Positions 14,340 through 22,173 are shown, counted from the stretch's first letter. The stretch is 22,585 bases of DNA from Deltaproteobacteria bacterium (GCA_029939635.1 JAOZSN010000031.1:1-22585), one strand, 5' to 3'. The notes: generated by a model not told the origin, from the sequence alone. Numbers and translations are program-made.

Positions 14340-15893
14340 ATGTCCATAATGCAGAAAAAGCTCGATGAGCTCATGGAGAAACGGGCTGCGGCCCGCCTCG
14401 GTGGTGGTCAAAAACGTATTGATGCCCAGCATGCCAAGGGCAAGATGACGGCGCGGGAGCGTATTGATCTCCTTCTTGATGACGGCTCTTTTGAAGAGTT
14501 TGATATGTTTAAGAGCCACCGCTGTACCTCTTTTGGCATGGAAAAGACGCAATTTCCAGGCGATGGGGTGGTTACAGGTTATGGCACCATTGATGGTCGG
14601 TTGATTTATATTTATGCCCAGGATTTCACTGTCTTGGGTGGATCCCTGTCGGAGACATTAGCCGAAAAAATTTGTAAGGTCATGGATCTGGCCATTAAAA
14701 ACGGGGCGCCCCTCATTGGTCTTAATGATTCAGGTGGTGCCCGTATTCAGGAAGGTATTGAGGCCCTGGCTGGCTATTCTGATATTTTCCTACGTAATGT
14801 TATGGCCAGCGGTGTGGTGCCGCAAATATCAGTAATTCTTGGTCCTTGTGCCGGTGGTGCGGTGTATTCGCCAGCCCTTACTGATTTTATTGTTATGATT
14901 AAGGGCAATAGCTATATGTTCCTCACTGGCCCTAAGGTGGTAAAGTCTGTCACCCATGAAGATGTAACGGTTGAGGAACTTGGTGGTGCTGATATGCACT
15001 CCTCCCAGAGTGGTGTGGCTGACTATGCCGCTGAAGATGGCAAGGAGGCTCTGGCCTATGTGGAGAGATTACTCTCTTTTATGCCGCAAAATAATGTTGA
15101 GAGTCCACCTGTTGTCCTCAGTGATGATCCCTTAGAGCGCCGGGCTGAACAGTTAAATAGCCTTATTCCAGATAATCCCAATGCTGCCTATGATATGAAG
15201 GAAGTTATCCTCTCAACTGTTGATAATGGGGATTTTCTAGAGGTTAAGGAGCATTTTGCCCCTAATATTATTATAGGATTTGCCCGTTTCAATGGCCAGC
15301 CCGTGGGTATTGTTGCTAATCAGCCCATGGTTCTTTCTGGTGTGCTAGATATCAACTCATCGGTGAAGGCCGCTCGATTTGTCCGTTTTTGTGATTGCTT
15401 CTCTATTCCGGTGGTTACCTTTGTTGATGTCCCAGGTTTTCTGCCCGGTACGAACCAGGAGTATAATGGTGTTATTAGAAACGGGGCTAAGATCCTTTAT
15501 GCCTATGCTGAGGCCACTATACCTAAGGTGACAGTTGTTACCCGTAAGGCATATGGTGGTGCATATTGTGTTATGAGTTCAAAACATTTACGCGGTGACA
15601 TCAACTATGCCTGGCCCACGGCTGAAATTGCTGTTATGGGTGGCAAAGGTGCGGTGGAAGTGTTGTATGGCCGTGAGGCCAAGGAAAAATCAAACCCTGA
15701 AAAATTTCTGGCTGATAAGGAGCAGGAATATTTAGATGCTGTTGCCAACCCTTATGTGGCAGCGCAACGTGGCTATATCGACGATATCATTGAACCTGCT
15801 CGTACACGTTTTCGTATCGTTAAGGCCTTGGGGATGCTGCAAAATAAGCAGGAGTCTAACCCCATGAAAAAACATGGCAATATTCCTCTGTAA
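14340..15893 (+). CDS. mmdA: Methylmalonyl-CoA decarboxylase/propionyl-CoA carboxylase carboxyltransferase subunit
   Basis: A 517-residue crotonase-fold carboxyltransferase that moves CO2 between methylmalonyl-CoA and the biotin carried by the small carrier subunit. The N-terminal half has KMTARERIDLLLDDGSFEE, YAQDFTVLGGSLSE and the oxyanion-type loop SGGARIQEGIEAL (G132-G133). The C-terminal half has the paired FVDVPGFLPGTNQEYNGVIR segment and AYGGAYCVMSSK (G406-G407). These are shared by propionyl-CoA carboxylase beta subunits and by MmdA; neighbouring carrier, small membrane and OadB-type genes identify the sodium-pump complex. No biotin carboxylase gene is nearby. A second ATG three codons later (14349) is possible; neither start has a Shine-Dalgarno sequence. 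The stop overlaps the next gene's ATG by one base (TAATG). Confidence 0.95.
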   Translation: MSIMQKKLDELMEKRAAARLGGGQKRIDAQHAKGKMTARERIDLLLDDGSFEEFDMFKSHRCTSFGMEKTQFPGDGVVTGYGTIDGRLIYIYAQDFTVLGGSLSETLAEKICKVMDLAIKNGAPLIGLNDSGGARIQEGIEALAGYSDIFLRNVMASGVVPQISVILGPCAGGAVYSPALTDFIVMIKGNSYMFLTGPKVVKSVTHEDVTVEELGGADMHSSQSGVADYAAEDGKEALAYVERLLSFMPQNNVESPPVVLSDDPLERRAEQLNSLIPDNPNAAYDMKEVILSTVDNGDFLEVKEHFAPNIIIGFARFNGQPVGIVANQPMVLSGVLDINSSVKAARFVRFCDCFSIPVVTFVDVPGFLPGTNQEYNGVIRNGAKILYAYAEATIPKVTVVTRKAYGGAYCVMSSKHLRGDINYAWPTAEIAVMGGKGAVEVLYGREAKEKSNPEKFLADKEQEYLDAVANPYVAAQRGYIDDIIEPARTRFRIVKALGMLQNKQESNPMKKHGNIPL

Positions 15894-16297
15894 TGAATTC
15901 TTCTTTCTTCTCGTTCATAAGTTTTTCTAATCTGGTCTCTCCAGAATTTAATGCCATTTATTTTAGTCTTTTTGGCATGGCCATGATCTTTTCAGGTCTG
16001 GTAATTATTAGCCTCTATGTTGTTTTTCTGCCAAAGATTCTGCGTCTTCCTGCCTCCCTGAAGAATAATCGACGGCCCAAGGCAGAGCAACGTGTTGAGC
16101 AGGATGAGGCCCAAAAGAGTGAGGAGCTACTTCTTGCCATTGCCACTGCCCTTTATCTGCATCAGGATTTTCCAGAAGAACAGGAGCGTATCACCTTCAA
16201 AAGCCATGGTGATCTTGATTCTCCTTGGAAAATTTCTGGCCGGGTGCGGGGTCTCTCCATGCGCCAGTCAAACATGCGAAAAGGTTATAGACGGTAA
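15893..16297 (+). CDS. mmdD: Small membrane subunit of the Na+ decarboxylase (OadG/MmdD-like)
   Basis: A 134-residue protein with one clear transmembrane helix (about 22-47, FSLFGMAMIFSGLVIISLYVVF) and a polar, charged cytoplasmic tail. OadG/MmdD subunits have this layout and hold the soluble carboxyltransferase and carrier to the membrane pump. The tail ends SPWKISGRVRGLSMRQ, recalling the W-x-x-x-x-R element near the C-terminus of many such subunits. The sequence family evolves fast, so the call leans on layout and on position between mmdA and the biotin carrier gene. The gene overlaps mmdA by one base and is followed after six bases by the carrier gene. Confidence 0.8.
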   Translation: MNSSFFSFISFSNLVSPEFNAIYFSLFGMAMIFSGLVIISLYVVFLPKILRLPASLKNNRRPKAEQRVEQDEAQKSEELLLAIATALYLHQDFPEEQERITFKSHGDLDSPWKISGRVRGLSMRQSNMRKGYRR

Positions 16298-16303
16298 ATA
16301 AAT

Positions 16304-16750
16304 ATGCGTGAATATTCTTTGACGATCAAGGGTACCTCCTATGTGGTTGGTATAAATCGAGTTACTGACGATGAGGTGGTTGCTGAGGTTAATGGTGTCC
16401 GCCATGTGGTTGCCATTAATGATGTCAAAAATCTTTCTACCCCAGCTGAGCCGGCTGCAAAAGCTACTAAGCCGGGACGTCCGGTTTCAGCCACTACTCC
16501 TGTTTCTATACATTCAGCTTCTGCGGCTCCCGCAGGTGCTGGCACTATCTGTTCGCCTATCCCAGGGCATATCTTGGAGATTGTCGTAGGGGTAGGGGAT
16601 AAAGTGCTGGCGGGCCAGAAGTTATTGGTGCTTGAGGCCATGAAGATGGAAAATATTATCACTGCCGACCAGGCTGGAGTTGTGACGAAGATTTTGGTGC
16701 GGACAGGTGATGCCGTAACCCACGGCCAAGCCATGGTTGAGATAGGGTAG
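16304..16750 (+). CDS. mmdC: Biotin carboxyl carrier subunit of the decarboxylase
   Basis: A 148-residue biotin carrier. Residues 1-45 form a small beta domain (YSLTIKGTSYVVGI), 46-80 are an Ala/Pro/Thr/Ser-rich flexible linker, and 81-148 are the biotinyl domain with EAMKMEN; K114 is the biotin attachment lysine. GHILEIVVGVGDKV precedes and GDAVTHGQAMVEIG closes the hammerhead fold. It carries CO2 between MmdA and the membrane subunit MmdB. A biotin protein ligase must come from elsewhere in the genome. The ribosome site is weak. It lies six bases after mmdD and six before mmdB, within one transcription unit. Confidence 0.96.
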   Translation: MREYSLTIKGTSYVVGINRVTDDEVVAEVNGVRHVVAINDVKNLSTPAEPAAKATKPGRPVSATTPVSIHSASAAPAGAGTICSPIPGHILEIVVGVGDKVLAGQKLLVLEAMKMENIITADQAGVVTKILVRTGDAVTHGQAMVEIG

Positions 16751-16755
16751 GGGTT

Positions 16756-17883
16756 ATGAATTTTACATCTTTTTTTGTCAACTCCGGTTTTGCCCATCTG
16801 GCCTGGGGCAACGCGCTGATGATTGTTGTTGGCCTGGTTTTTATTTTTCTGGCCATTACCAAAGATTATGAGCCTTTACTGCTGGTGCCCATTGGTTTTG
16901 GTGTGCTCATTGGTAATATTCCACCCATTGCTGGCATGCCTTTAGGCGTTTATGATGTGGGTAGTGTCATGAGTTATCTCTATCTAGGGGTAAGTAAGGG
17001 TATCTATCCCCCTTTGATTTTCTTGGGAATCGGTGCCATGACAGATTTCTCCACCATGCTTTCCAATCCCAAGCTTATTTTGCTAGGAGCCGCTGCCCAG
17101 GTTGGTGTTTTCTTGACTTTCATGGGTGCCTTGGTTCTAGGGTTTACTCCCCAGCAAGCAGGTGCCATTGGTATTATTGGTGGTGCTGATGGCCCAACGG
17201 CTATCTTTCTCTCCTCCATGATTGCCCCGGAGCTTCTTGGACCCATTGCCATTGCTGCTTATTCATATATGGCCCTGGTGCCAGTTATTCAACCGCCTAT
17301 TATGTATCTACTCACTACAGATAAGGAACGGCGTATCCATATGAAGGCGCCGCGCAACGTCTCCAAAAAAGAAAAGATTATTTTTCCTATCATTTCCTTT
17401 TTGATTTGTGGCTTGCTTGCACCTGGTTCCATGAGTCTGCTCGGTATGCTCTTCTTTGGCAATTTGCTTAAAGAGGCCACCGTAACTGACAGGCTGGCCA
17501 ACTCCGCGCGTAATTCTATGATTGATGTTGTTACTATTCTTCTTGGCGTTACGGTGGGTGCCTCAACCCAGGCCCAGACCTTTCTTACCCCCCAATCAAT
17601 TTTTATTTTTGTTCTTGGGGCTCTCTCTTTTGTGGTGGCTACCACCGGAGGCCTGCTCTTTGCTAAGCTGATGAATCTTTTTTTGAAGGAAAAGATTAAC
17701 CCCCTTATTGGTGCTGCTGGCGTCTCTGCTGTCCCTGATTCCGCCAGGGTGGTTCAGGCCGTCGGGCAAAAGGTAGATCCTACTAATTTTCTGCTTATGC
17801 ATGCCATGGCTCCCAATGTGGCTGGGGTCATCGGTTCTGCCATTGCTGCCGGTGTTTTGTGGTCAGCATTGGGGAATTTTTAA
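16756..17883 (+). CDS. mmdB: Na+-translocating decarboxylase beta subunit
   Basis: A 375-residue polytopic inner-membrane protein of the OadB/MmdB/GcdB family. It decarboxylates carboxybiotin and exports Na+, or uses Na+ entry to carboxylate biotin when reversed. Key segments are FLGIGAMTDFSTMLSNPK, GIIGGADGPTAIFLSS with D145 (equivalent to the essential Na+/proton-binding aspartate of OadB), YSYMALVPVIQPPIMYLLTT and INPLIGAAGVSAVPDSARV. LLMHAMAPNVAGVIGSAIAAG lies near the end. About nine hydrophobic helices are visible. The subunit cannot reveal the substrate; the four-gene set mmdA-D-C-B beside mutase and epimerase makes methylmalonyl-CoA the likely one. TAGGGG gives a strong ribosome site. 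Confidence 0.96.
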   Translation: MNFTSFFVNSGFAHLAWGNALMIVVGLVFIFLAITKDYEPLLLVPIGFGVLIGNIPPIAGMPLGVYDVGSVMSYLYLGVSKGIYPPLIFLGIGAMTDFSTMLSNPKLILLGAAAQVGVFLTFMGALVLGFTPQQAGAIGIIGGADGPTAIFLSSMIAPELLGPIAIAAYSYMALVPVIQPPIMYLLTTDKERRIHMKAPRNVSKKEKIIFPIISFLICGLLAPGSMSLLGMLFFGNLLKEATVTDRLANSARNSMIDVVTILLGVTVGASTQAQTFLTPQSIFIFVLGALSFVVATTGGLLFAKLMNLFLKEKINPLIGAAGVSAVPDSARVVQAVGQKVDPTNFLLMHAMAPNVAGVIGSAIAAGVLWSALGNF

Positions 17884-17933
17884 GTCAAGCACCTCACTTC
17901 CTTACTCCCTCAGTCTAAAAAAATACATTCCCT

Positions 17934-18557
17934 ATGCAAAAATGCAAACAATGCGCTACCTGTTGTAAAAATGGTGGTCCTGCTCTGCATAGCGAAGATT
18001 TGCCGCTGGTGGGCTCAACAATCTCGTTGGATCAACTGCTCTGTGTACGGTTGGGTGAGATGAGCATGAACCCACTAAAGGGTAAGGCTGAACCGGCAAA
18101 TTTCGAATTTATCAAGGTGGCAGGCAAGCCTGGGAGTTGGGAATGTCTCTTCCTGGACGAATATTTGTTATGTGCTCTCCACCCAGATAAGCCTTTAGAG
18201 TGTCGAGTGTTGGAGTGTTGGCAGCCCCAGGCTGTTATTGATCTTATGGGGCGCGATCTTCTTAACCGCAGCCATCTCTTGGCTGCGGATTCTCCTCTGT
18301 TTGAATTAATTCATCATCACGATGAGATTTGTTCTTACTCTTCTTTTAATCTCTATTTCCTTGAAAAACGAAGCCAGGATGATGAACTTGATAGTCTCAT
18401 CGCTGATGATCTCAATATTCGCGCCCAGGCTGCCCAATCCTATGGTCTTTCTTTGGCCCAGGAGATGCTTTACTTTGGGCGTCCGTTTTTTAAGACGTTG
18501 CAGGGGGCTGGCTGGCAGGTATGGGAGGAGGCTGGCGTGTTACGCATGCGTCGCTAA
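17934..18557 (+). CDS. YkgJ-type cysteine-cluster (Zn/Fe-chelating) protein
   Basis: A 207-residue protein with the N-terminal cysteine cluster of the YkgJ family (C4, C7, C10, C11 in CKQCATCCKNGG) and a second group C71, C80, H83, C90 and C95 (including CALHPDKPLECRVLEC). Such proteins are thought to bind zinc or an iron-sulfur centre; no reaction is established. The C-terminal half (HHHDEICSYSSFNLYFLEKR onward) is helical with no family I recognise. It is the last plus-strand gene, 50 bases after mmdB, with no Shine-Dalgarno sequence (CATTCCCT before ATG). Cotranscription with the decarboxylase is possible but unproven. A role in maturing or protecting an enzyme of the pathway is speculation. 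Confidence 0.85.
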   Translation: MQKCKQCATCCKNGGPALHSEDLPLVGSTISLDQLLCVRLGEMSMNPLKGKAEPANFEFIKVAGKPGSWECLFLDEYLLCALHPDKPLECRVLECWQPQAVIDLMGRDLLNRSHLLAADSPLFELIHHHDEICSYSSFNLYFLEKRSQDDELDSLIADDLNIRAQAAQSYGLSLAQEMLYFGRPFFKTLQGAGWQVWEEAGVLRMRR

Positions 18558-18599
18558 TTCCTTTCTCTCTGTTTGTTCATTTTGTCTCATGCATGTTCA

Positions 18600-18617
18600 G
18601 ATACTACTTCAAGTATC
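18600..18617. terminator. Weak hairpin between convergent genes
   Basis: GATACT (18600-18605) and AGTATC (18612-18617) form a perfect six-base stem with a six-base loop between the ends of the ykgJ-type and Memo/AMMECR1 genes. It overlaps the stop of the latter. It is A/T-rich and lacks a clean T-run on either strand, so termination here is only a possibility. Confidence 0.2.
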
Positions 18618-20007
18618 AGCCTTCCTTTTCAGCAAAAGAAATTACAGTATATGTTGAGATCTCAATTAGGGGATCGCGCCAGGCATCTTTGCTTAGTCCT
18701 GCCTTTTGGCTGAGATGTTCAAGAAATAGTTGCGGGTCAGGAAGTTGTTGCCAGACTTGGGGGAGAAAGGTCGCTTGATTATACCCTTGTTGCAGGATTA
18801 TCCCCATGTTCGGTTCAAGTAGAGCAAGTAATTCCTCCTGGGTTGAAAAAGCCATGGGTACTGGTGGAGTAAGAATGGATATTTCAATGTCAATCTCAGC
18901 TAACTCTTCAGGGGTAACGCTGGGAAAGCGGGGGTCGTGAAAGGCTGCATTAATGGCATTATGACGTATTCCATCTAAAACAGATTCCACCGGCATAATG
19001 GAGCCAATGCAGCCCCGCAAATTTCCTTTCTTATGCAGGGTGATAAAGACACCACTAGGCTGATGAAGATAAGGCTGCTGGAAATTTTGTACTTCTTTTG
19101 TCTTCACAACACCAAGGGCATGGGTGATGGTGTTGCGGGCTAGTTTGAGCAGGTCATTGCGTTCTTGCTTTGAAATATCTTGGCTCTTATTCTCCTCACG
19201 GTCGTAAAAGGCAATAGCCCCATAACCAACCACCCGCTCATGGTCACCTGATGTTTCACCGCTGTTACTGTAATGCAGTAGGATTGGTTGCCAGCCCTGT
19301 TCTTGGGCCAAATCCATGATGACCAAGATAGGAATAAGGCCACACGCCTTATTATCATCGATCGTAAGCTGTGATTGATCAAGGGCGATAATGCTATCCA
19401 AGGTGTCTTTGTCTTTGCTGACCGCTTCTTCTTCGCTCAGAAAATGGCTGAGATCGCTTGAGGCCACCAGTAACATGTCATTATCTATTTCAGTAGCAAG
19501 GATTTTGGCAATTTCACCAGGGTCTTGCTGGCCAATAACCATGGGAACAAGGTTGAAATCTTTTAGATAACTCTGCAGAAAAGGCAGGACAACCTCAAGA
19601 GAATGTTCCTGTTGGTCCGAAATATCGTTTGCCGCAAAGATGTGGGGATATTTTTGGCGTAATTTTCCAGCCAAGGGGTTGATAGGTATTTCACCTAGAG
19701 GTGTGGAAAAAATATCAGCGGCGCTTATAGCTACGTGGCTGAGACCAACCCGGTGATCTGGAGCCATCACCAGTACAGATTTGTAAGGGCAGTCCTTCAA
19801 GGTTAAGGCGGCATGCGCTGCCGTCAGACCAGAGTATCTATAGCCTGCATGGGGGATGACCAAGGCCCGTAGCGGAGTTGAGGGTACTTTGATAGGGGTG
19901 GCTTGGCCTGTGAAATCATTAATCAGTTTTTGTAATGCGCCCTTATCCTTTGGGTAAAAGCTGCCGGCATAATGGGCTGTGACGGTATGGGATTTTCTGT
20001 CTGACAT
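18616..20007 (-). CDS. Memo-AMMECR1 fusion (AmmeMemoRadiSam proteins B and A in one chain)
   Basis: A 463-residue fusion. Residues about 8-268 are a Memo-like domain of the extradiol-dioxygenase fold: PHAGYRYSG (H53), APDH (H85), EHSLE (H135), SSDLSHF (H188) and DNKACG (C222) include equivalents of the metal-site residues of human MEMO1. Residues about 282-463 are an AMMECR1 domain with the invariant LRGCIG (330-335). Both domains often occur with a radical SAM enzyme as the AmmeMemoRadiSam set; the biochemical role is unresolved, and no radical SAM gene is in this window. I use the ATG at 20007, which has AAGGTG upstream and begins directly before the domain; an in-frame ATG at 20064 would add 19 residues of unsupported sequence. 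The protein is predicted to be cytosolic and is transcribed toward the propionate cluster, so it belongs to a separate unit. Confidence 0.93.
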   Translation of the reverse strand: MSDRKSHTVTAHYAGSFYPKDKGALQKLINDFTGQATPIKVPSTPLRALVIPHAGYRYSGLTAAHAALTLKDCPYKSVLVMAPDHRVGLSHVAISAADIFSTPLGEIPINPLAGKLRQKYPHIFAANDISDQQEHSLEVVLPFLQSYLKDFNLVPMVIGQQDPGEIAKILATEIDNDMLLVASSDLSHFLSEEEAVSKDKDTLDSIIALDQSQLTIDDNKACGLIPILVIMDLAQEQGWQPILLHYSNSGETSGDHERVVGYGAIAFYDREENKSQDISKQERNDLLKLARNTITHALGVVKTKEVQNFQQPYLHQPSGVFITLHKKGNLRGCIGSIMPVESVLDGIRHNAINAAFHDPRFPSVTPEELAEIDIEISILTPPVPMAFSTQEELLALLEPNMGIILQQGYNQATFLPQVWQQLPDPQLFLEHLSQKAGLSKDAWRDPLIEISTYTVISFAEKEG

Positions 20008-20101
20008 TTTCGCACCTTGACTGGAAGAAAACTGAACACGGGCTACTAAAAAAATGATTGCCATTAAGCTTTAGCTTTTCTGAAATTCATTTTCTACGCT
20101 A

Positions 20102-20110
20102 ATCATATCA
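20102..20110 (-). promoter_or_regulatory. Extended -10 promoter for the Memo/AMMECR1 gene
   Basis: On the minus strand TATGAT (20102-20107) is preceded by TGA, giving an extended -10 TGATATGAT. No good -35 is present, which extended -10 promoters tolerate. The start point would be near 20096, about 88 bases before the ATG at 20007. Confidence 0.4.
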
Positions 20111-20230
20111 GAAAAAAACGGTTGGATACAGATTTTGGCTAAAAAGATGTCTGGACTGGCAAACAGGTCGCTATATAAATTCTGATCCCATTGGGTTAAA
20201 TGGGTAGTACTCCTGGCGCATAATACCTAT

Positions 20231-20365
20231 TTACTTCTGCATATCAAGTCGTCGGTACTGAATAGCCTCTGCCACATGAGCCATTTCAATGGACTCATTA
20301 TTGTCCAAATCGGCAATGGTTCTGGCTATTTTGAGAATTCGGCTATAGGTGCACCATGCAGAGAC
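20231..20365 (-). pseudogene. Relic of the C-terminus of a ComM/YifB Mg-chelatase-like ATPase
   Basis: The minus strand from 20365 to the TAA at 20231 encodes 44 residues, including YSRILKIARTIADLDNNES and ending AHVAEAIQYRRLDMQK. This is the conserved C-terminal end of ComM/YifB proteins, which in E. coli runs RAWQRLLKVARTIAD and ends with an EAVSYR-type helix. The expected SARAYSR-like lead-in reads SAWCTYSR, suggesting small changes at the break. Upstream the frame continues to a stop at 20441 without resembling the family, and there is no AAA+ core, Walker motif or start codon. The rest of a protein of about 500 residues is missing. ComM is a helicase-like factor for branch migration during natural transformation. 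This is a deletion remnant, not a functional gene. Confidence 0.8.
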
Positions 20366-20444
20366 TGTATTAATAGAAGGAAAGAGTTTTAGAATGAAGG
20401 AGGTGGTGGTATTCGTAACAATAAGCTGCTTTACTGATGATCAA

Positions 20445-20480
20445 TTGAAAATGTCTACACAAATATGCCCGCATTTTCAA
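20445..20480. repeat. Perfect 9-bp inverted repeat
   Basis: TTGAAAATG (20445-20453) and CATTTTCAA (20472-20480) are exact reverse complements separated by 18 bases. They lie between the comM relic and the UbiB-like gene. They could be an operator, a weak hairpin or the scar of a mobile element; no T-run follows on either strand. Confidence 0.5.
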
Positions 20481-20526
20481 AGGGTCATTTCTCAAAGCTG
20501 ATTGACACATGGGGGTACCGACTGTT

Positions 20527-22173
20527 TTAGCGCCGGTCGACAATATTGAACAAGAGACCTATTCCTAAGACGGCTGAAATGAGATAGCCGACGATCCCAA
20601 TAGCCGGATACCCGAACAGAAGAGGCTTCACACCGGTTGTGATGATCATGGAAGAACCAATGATTAGCGCTGAAATAATGATGCTGAAGGAGAGCTGATT
20701 GGCCGTGTGCTGAAGGGTATTTTGGAATTCATGGAGATTTTCATGTTGGAGTTGGATGGAAATTTCACCTTTTCCCAGATTCTCTATGAGCTGATGGACC
20801 CGCAGGGGGAGGTCACGATGAAGGATGGAAAGCTGTGAAAGGATATTCTGCAGTTTTCGCCATAGTTCCTTTGGTTGATAGCGTTCAACAAGTATTTTGT
20901 GGATAAAAGGCTGGACTTGTTCGGCAATGTTTAACTCCGGGTCAAGCCCCCTGGCGGTTCCTTCTGCTGCGATAATGGCCTTGAACATCATGGTAAGGTC
21001 ACTCGGTATCTGTAATTGGTGAGAACAGAGGATATGGTTGATATCCTTGAAAAGCTGGCGGGTATCCACCTGGCCCAAGGGGGTATTATGATAATTGGTG
21101 ATGAGCTCGAGTATATCCCGGTGTAACAGCCTTTTATTGAGATTTTCTGGTTGGTGATCAATAATCGCCAAAAGCAGGTTCACTACCCGCTCACTATCCT
21201 GAAAGGCAGCCGCCTCAACAAACTCAGCCAAGTTGTTGCGATTTTTCTTTGTCAACAGCCCCACGACACCCCAATCTAATAGGCAGATTCGGTTGGGGTG
21301 CATATAGAGAAAATTACCAGGGTGGGGGTCGGCATGGAAAAAGCCGTCACCAAGGATTTGAGCAAGGATTATCCGTAGACCCTGCTGAGCAATCTTTTTT
21401 CGATTGTTAAGGGTGATATTCTCACAGGCAGAAAGCTTCTCCCCCCTGATGAGCTCCATTGTCAATATTCCTTCTGTACAAAGCTGGTCATGCAAAGCCG
21501 GAATATGGACGAAAGAGTCTTCACCTGAATTCCTGGTGGCGACCCTCATGTGGTGCGCTTCACACCGAAAATCAATCTCCTTTTTTAAACCGCGTTTCAG
21601 CTCCTTAACCACCTGGCTTAGATTGTAAGCTCGCGCTAAATCAAGATGATCCTCAAGAAAAGGAGCTATGGTTTCTAAAATGTGAAGATCGGTCTTCAGA
21701 CATTTCTCAATTGCCGGCCGCCGTACTTTAACTGCAACCATCTCGCCGTCATGAAGTGTTGCGGCATAGACTTGTGCGAGTGAACCTGCGGCAACGGGTT
21801 CCTGGTCAAAACGAGAAAAGAGACTTTCTATCGTTTTGCCGAGTTCACTTTCAACAACTTGTTTGATTTCTTCAAAGGGAACTGGGACAACCTGATCTTG
21901 CAGTTTCCTGAATTCGGTAATAAATTCCTGAGGAAAAAGATCGGGGCGGAGGCTTAAAAGTTGGCCGAGTTTAACAAAGATTGGTCCCAGTTCCTCAAAG
22001 GTCTTTCGTAGCCTATGGCAACCATTTATTCCAGAATCTTCGGGCCTGACCTTGCCAATGAAATCGCGGCCAGGGAATTTCAGGCGGTGGGCAATGTCCT
22101 CAAAGCCATTTTTTACCAAAACGCTTAAAATTTCCCGGAATCGATTAAGCTTACGTAACGCTCCAACGTCCAT
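20527..22173 (-). CDS. UbiB/ABC1/AarF-family atypical kinase, membrane-anchored
   Basis: A 548-residue member of the UbiB (ABC1/ADCK) family of protein-kinase-like ATPases linked to isoprenoid-quinone and lipid metabolism. The family-specific KxGQ motif is KLGQ (68-71), followed by LSLRPDLFP. The alanine-rich loop reads AAGSLAQVYAA (128-138), the ATP-binding lysine is K149 in VAVKV, and KKEIDFRCEA (197-206) follows. HADPHPGN (280-287) and LLDWG (298-302, in place of DFG) form the catalytic and metal-binding loops. Two hydrophobic helices at the C-terminus (about 495-517 and 522-544) anchor it to the membrane. No quinone biosynthesis genes are in view. It follows the phasin-like gene by 27 bases with GAGG before the ATG, so the two are probably cotranscribed. 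Its substrate is unknown. Confidence 0.95.
   Translation of the reverse strand: MDVGALRKLNRFREILSVLVKNGFEDIAHRLKFPGRDFIGKVRPEDSGINGCHRLRKTFEELGPIFVKLGQLLSLRPDLFPQEFITEFRKLQDQVVPVPFEEIKQVVESELGKTIESLFSRFDQEPVAAGSLAQVYAATLHDGEMVAVKVRRPAIEKCLKTDLHILETIAPFLEDHLDLARAYNLSQVVKELKRGLKKEIDFRCEAHHMRVATRNSGEDSFVHIPALHDQLCTEGILTMELIRGEKLSACENITLNNRKKIAQQGLRIILAQILGDGFFHADPHPGNFLYMHPNRICLLDWGVVGLLTKKNRNNLAEFVEAAAFQDSERVVNLLLAIIDHQPENLNKRLLHRDILELITNYHNTPLGQVDTRQLFKDINHILCSHQLQIPSDLTMMFKAIIAAEGTARGLDPELNIAEQVQPFIHKILVERYQPKELWRKLQNILSQLSILHRDLPLRVHQLIENLGKGEISIQLQHENLHEFQNTLQHTANQLSFSIIISALIIGSSMIITTGVKPLLFGYPAIGIVGYLISAVLGIGLLFNIVDRR

Larger units (their letters stand above)
20008..20526. other. 519-base gap between the Memo/AMMECR1 and UbiB-like genes
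   Basis: This stretch holds no intact gene. It contains an extended -10 promoter for the Memo/AMMECR1 gene, the decayed 3' end of a comM-like gene (20231-20365), and a 9-base inverted repeat (20445-20480). I see nothing assignable in 20111-20230 or 20481-20526. Confidence 0.7.
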
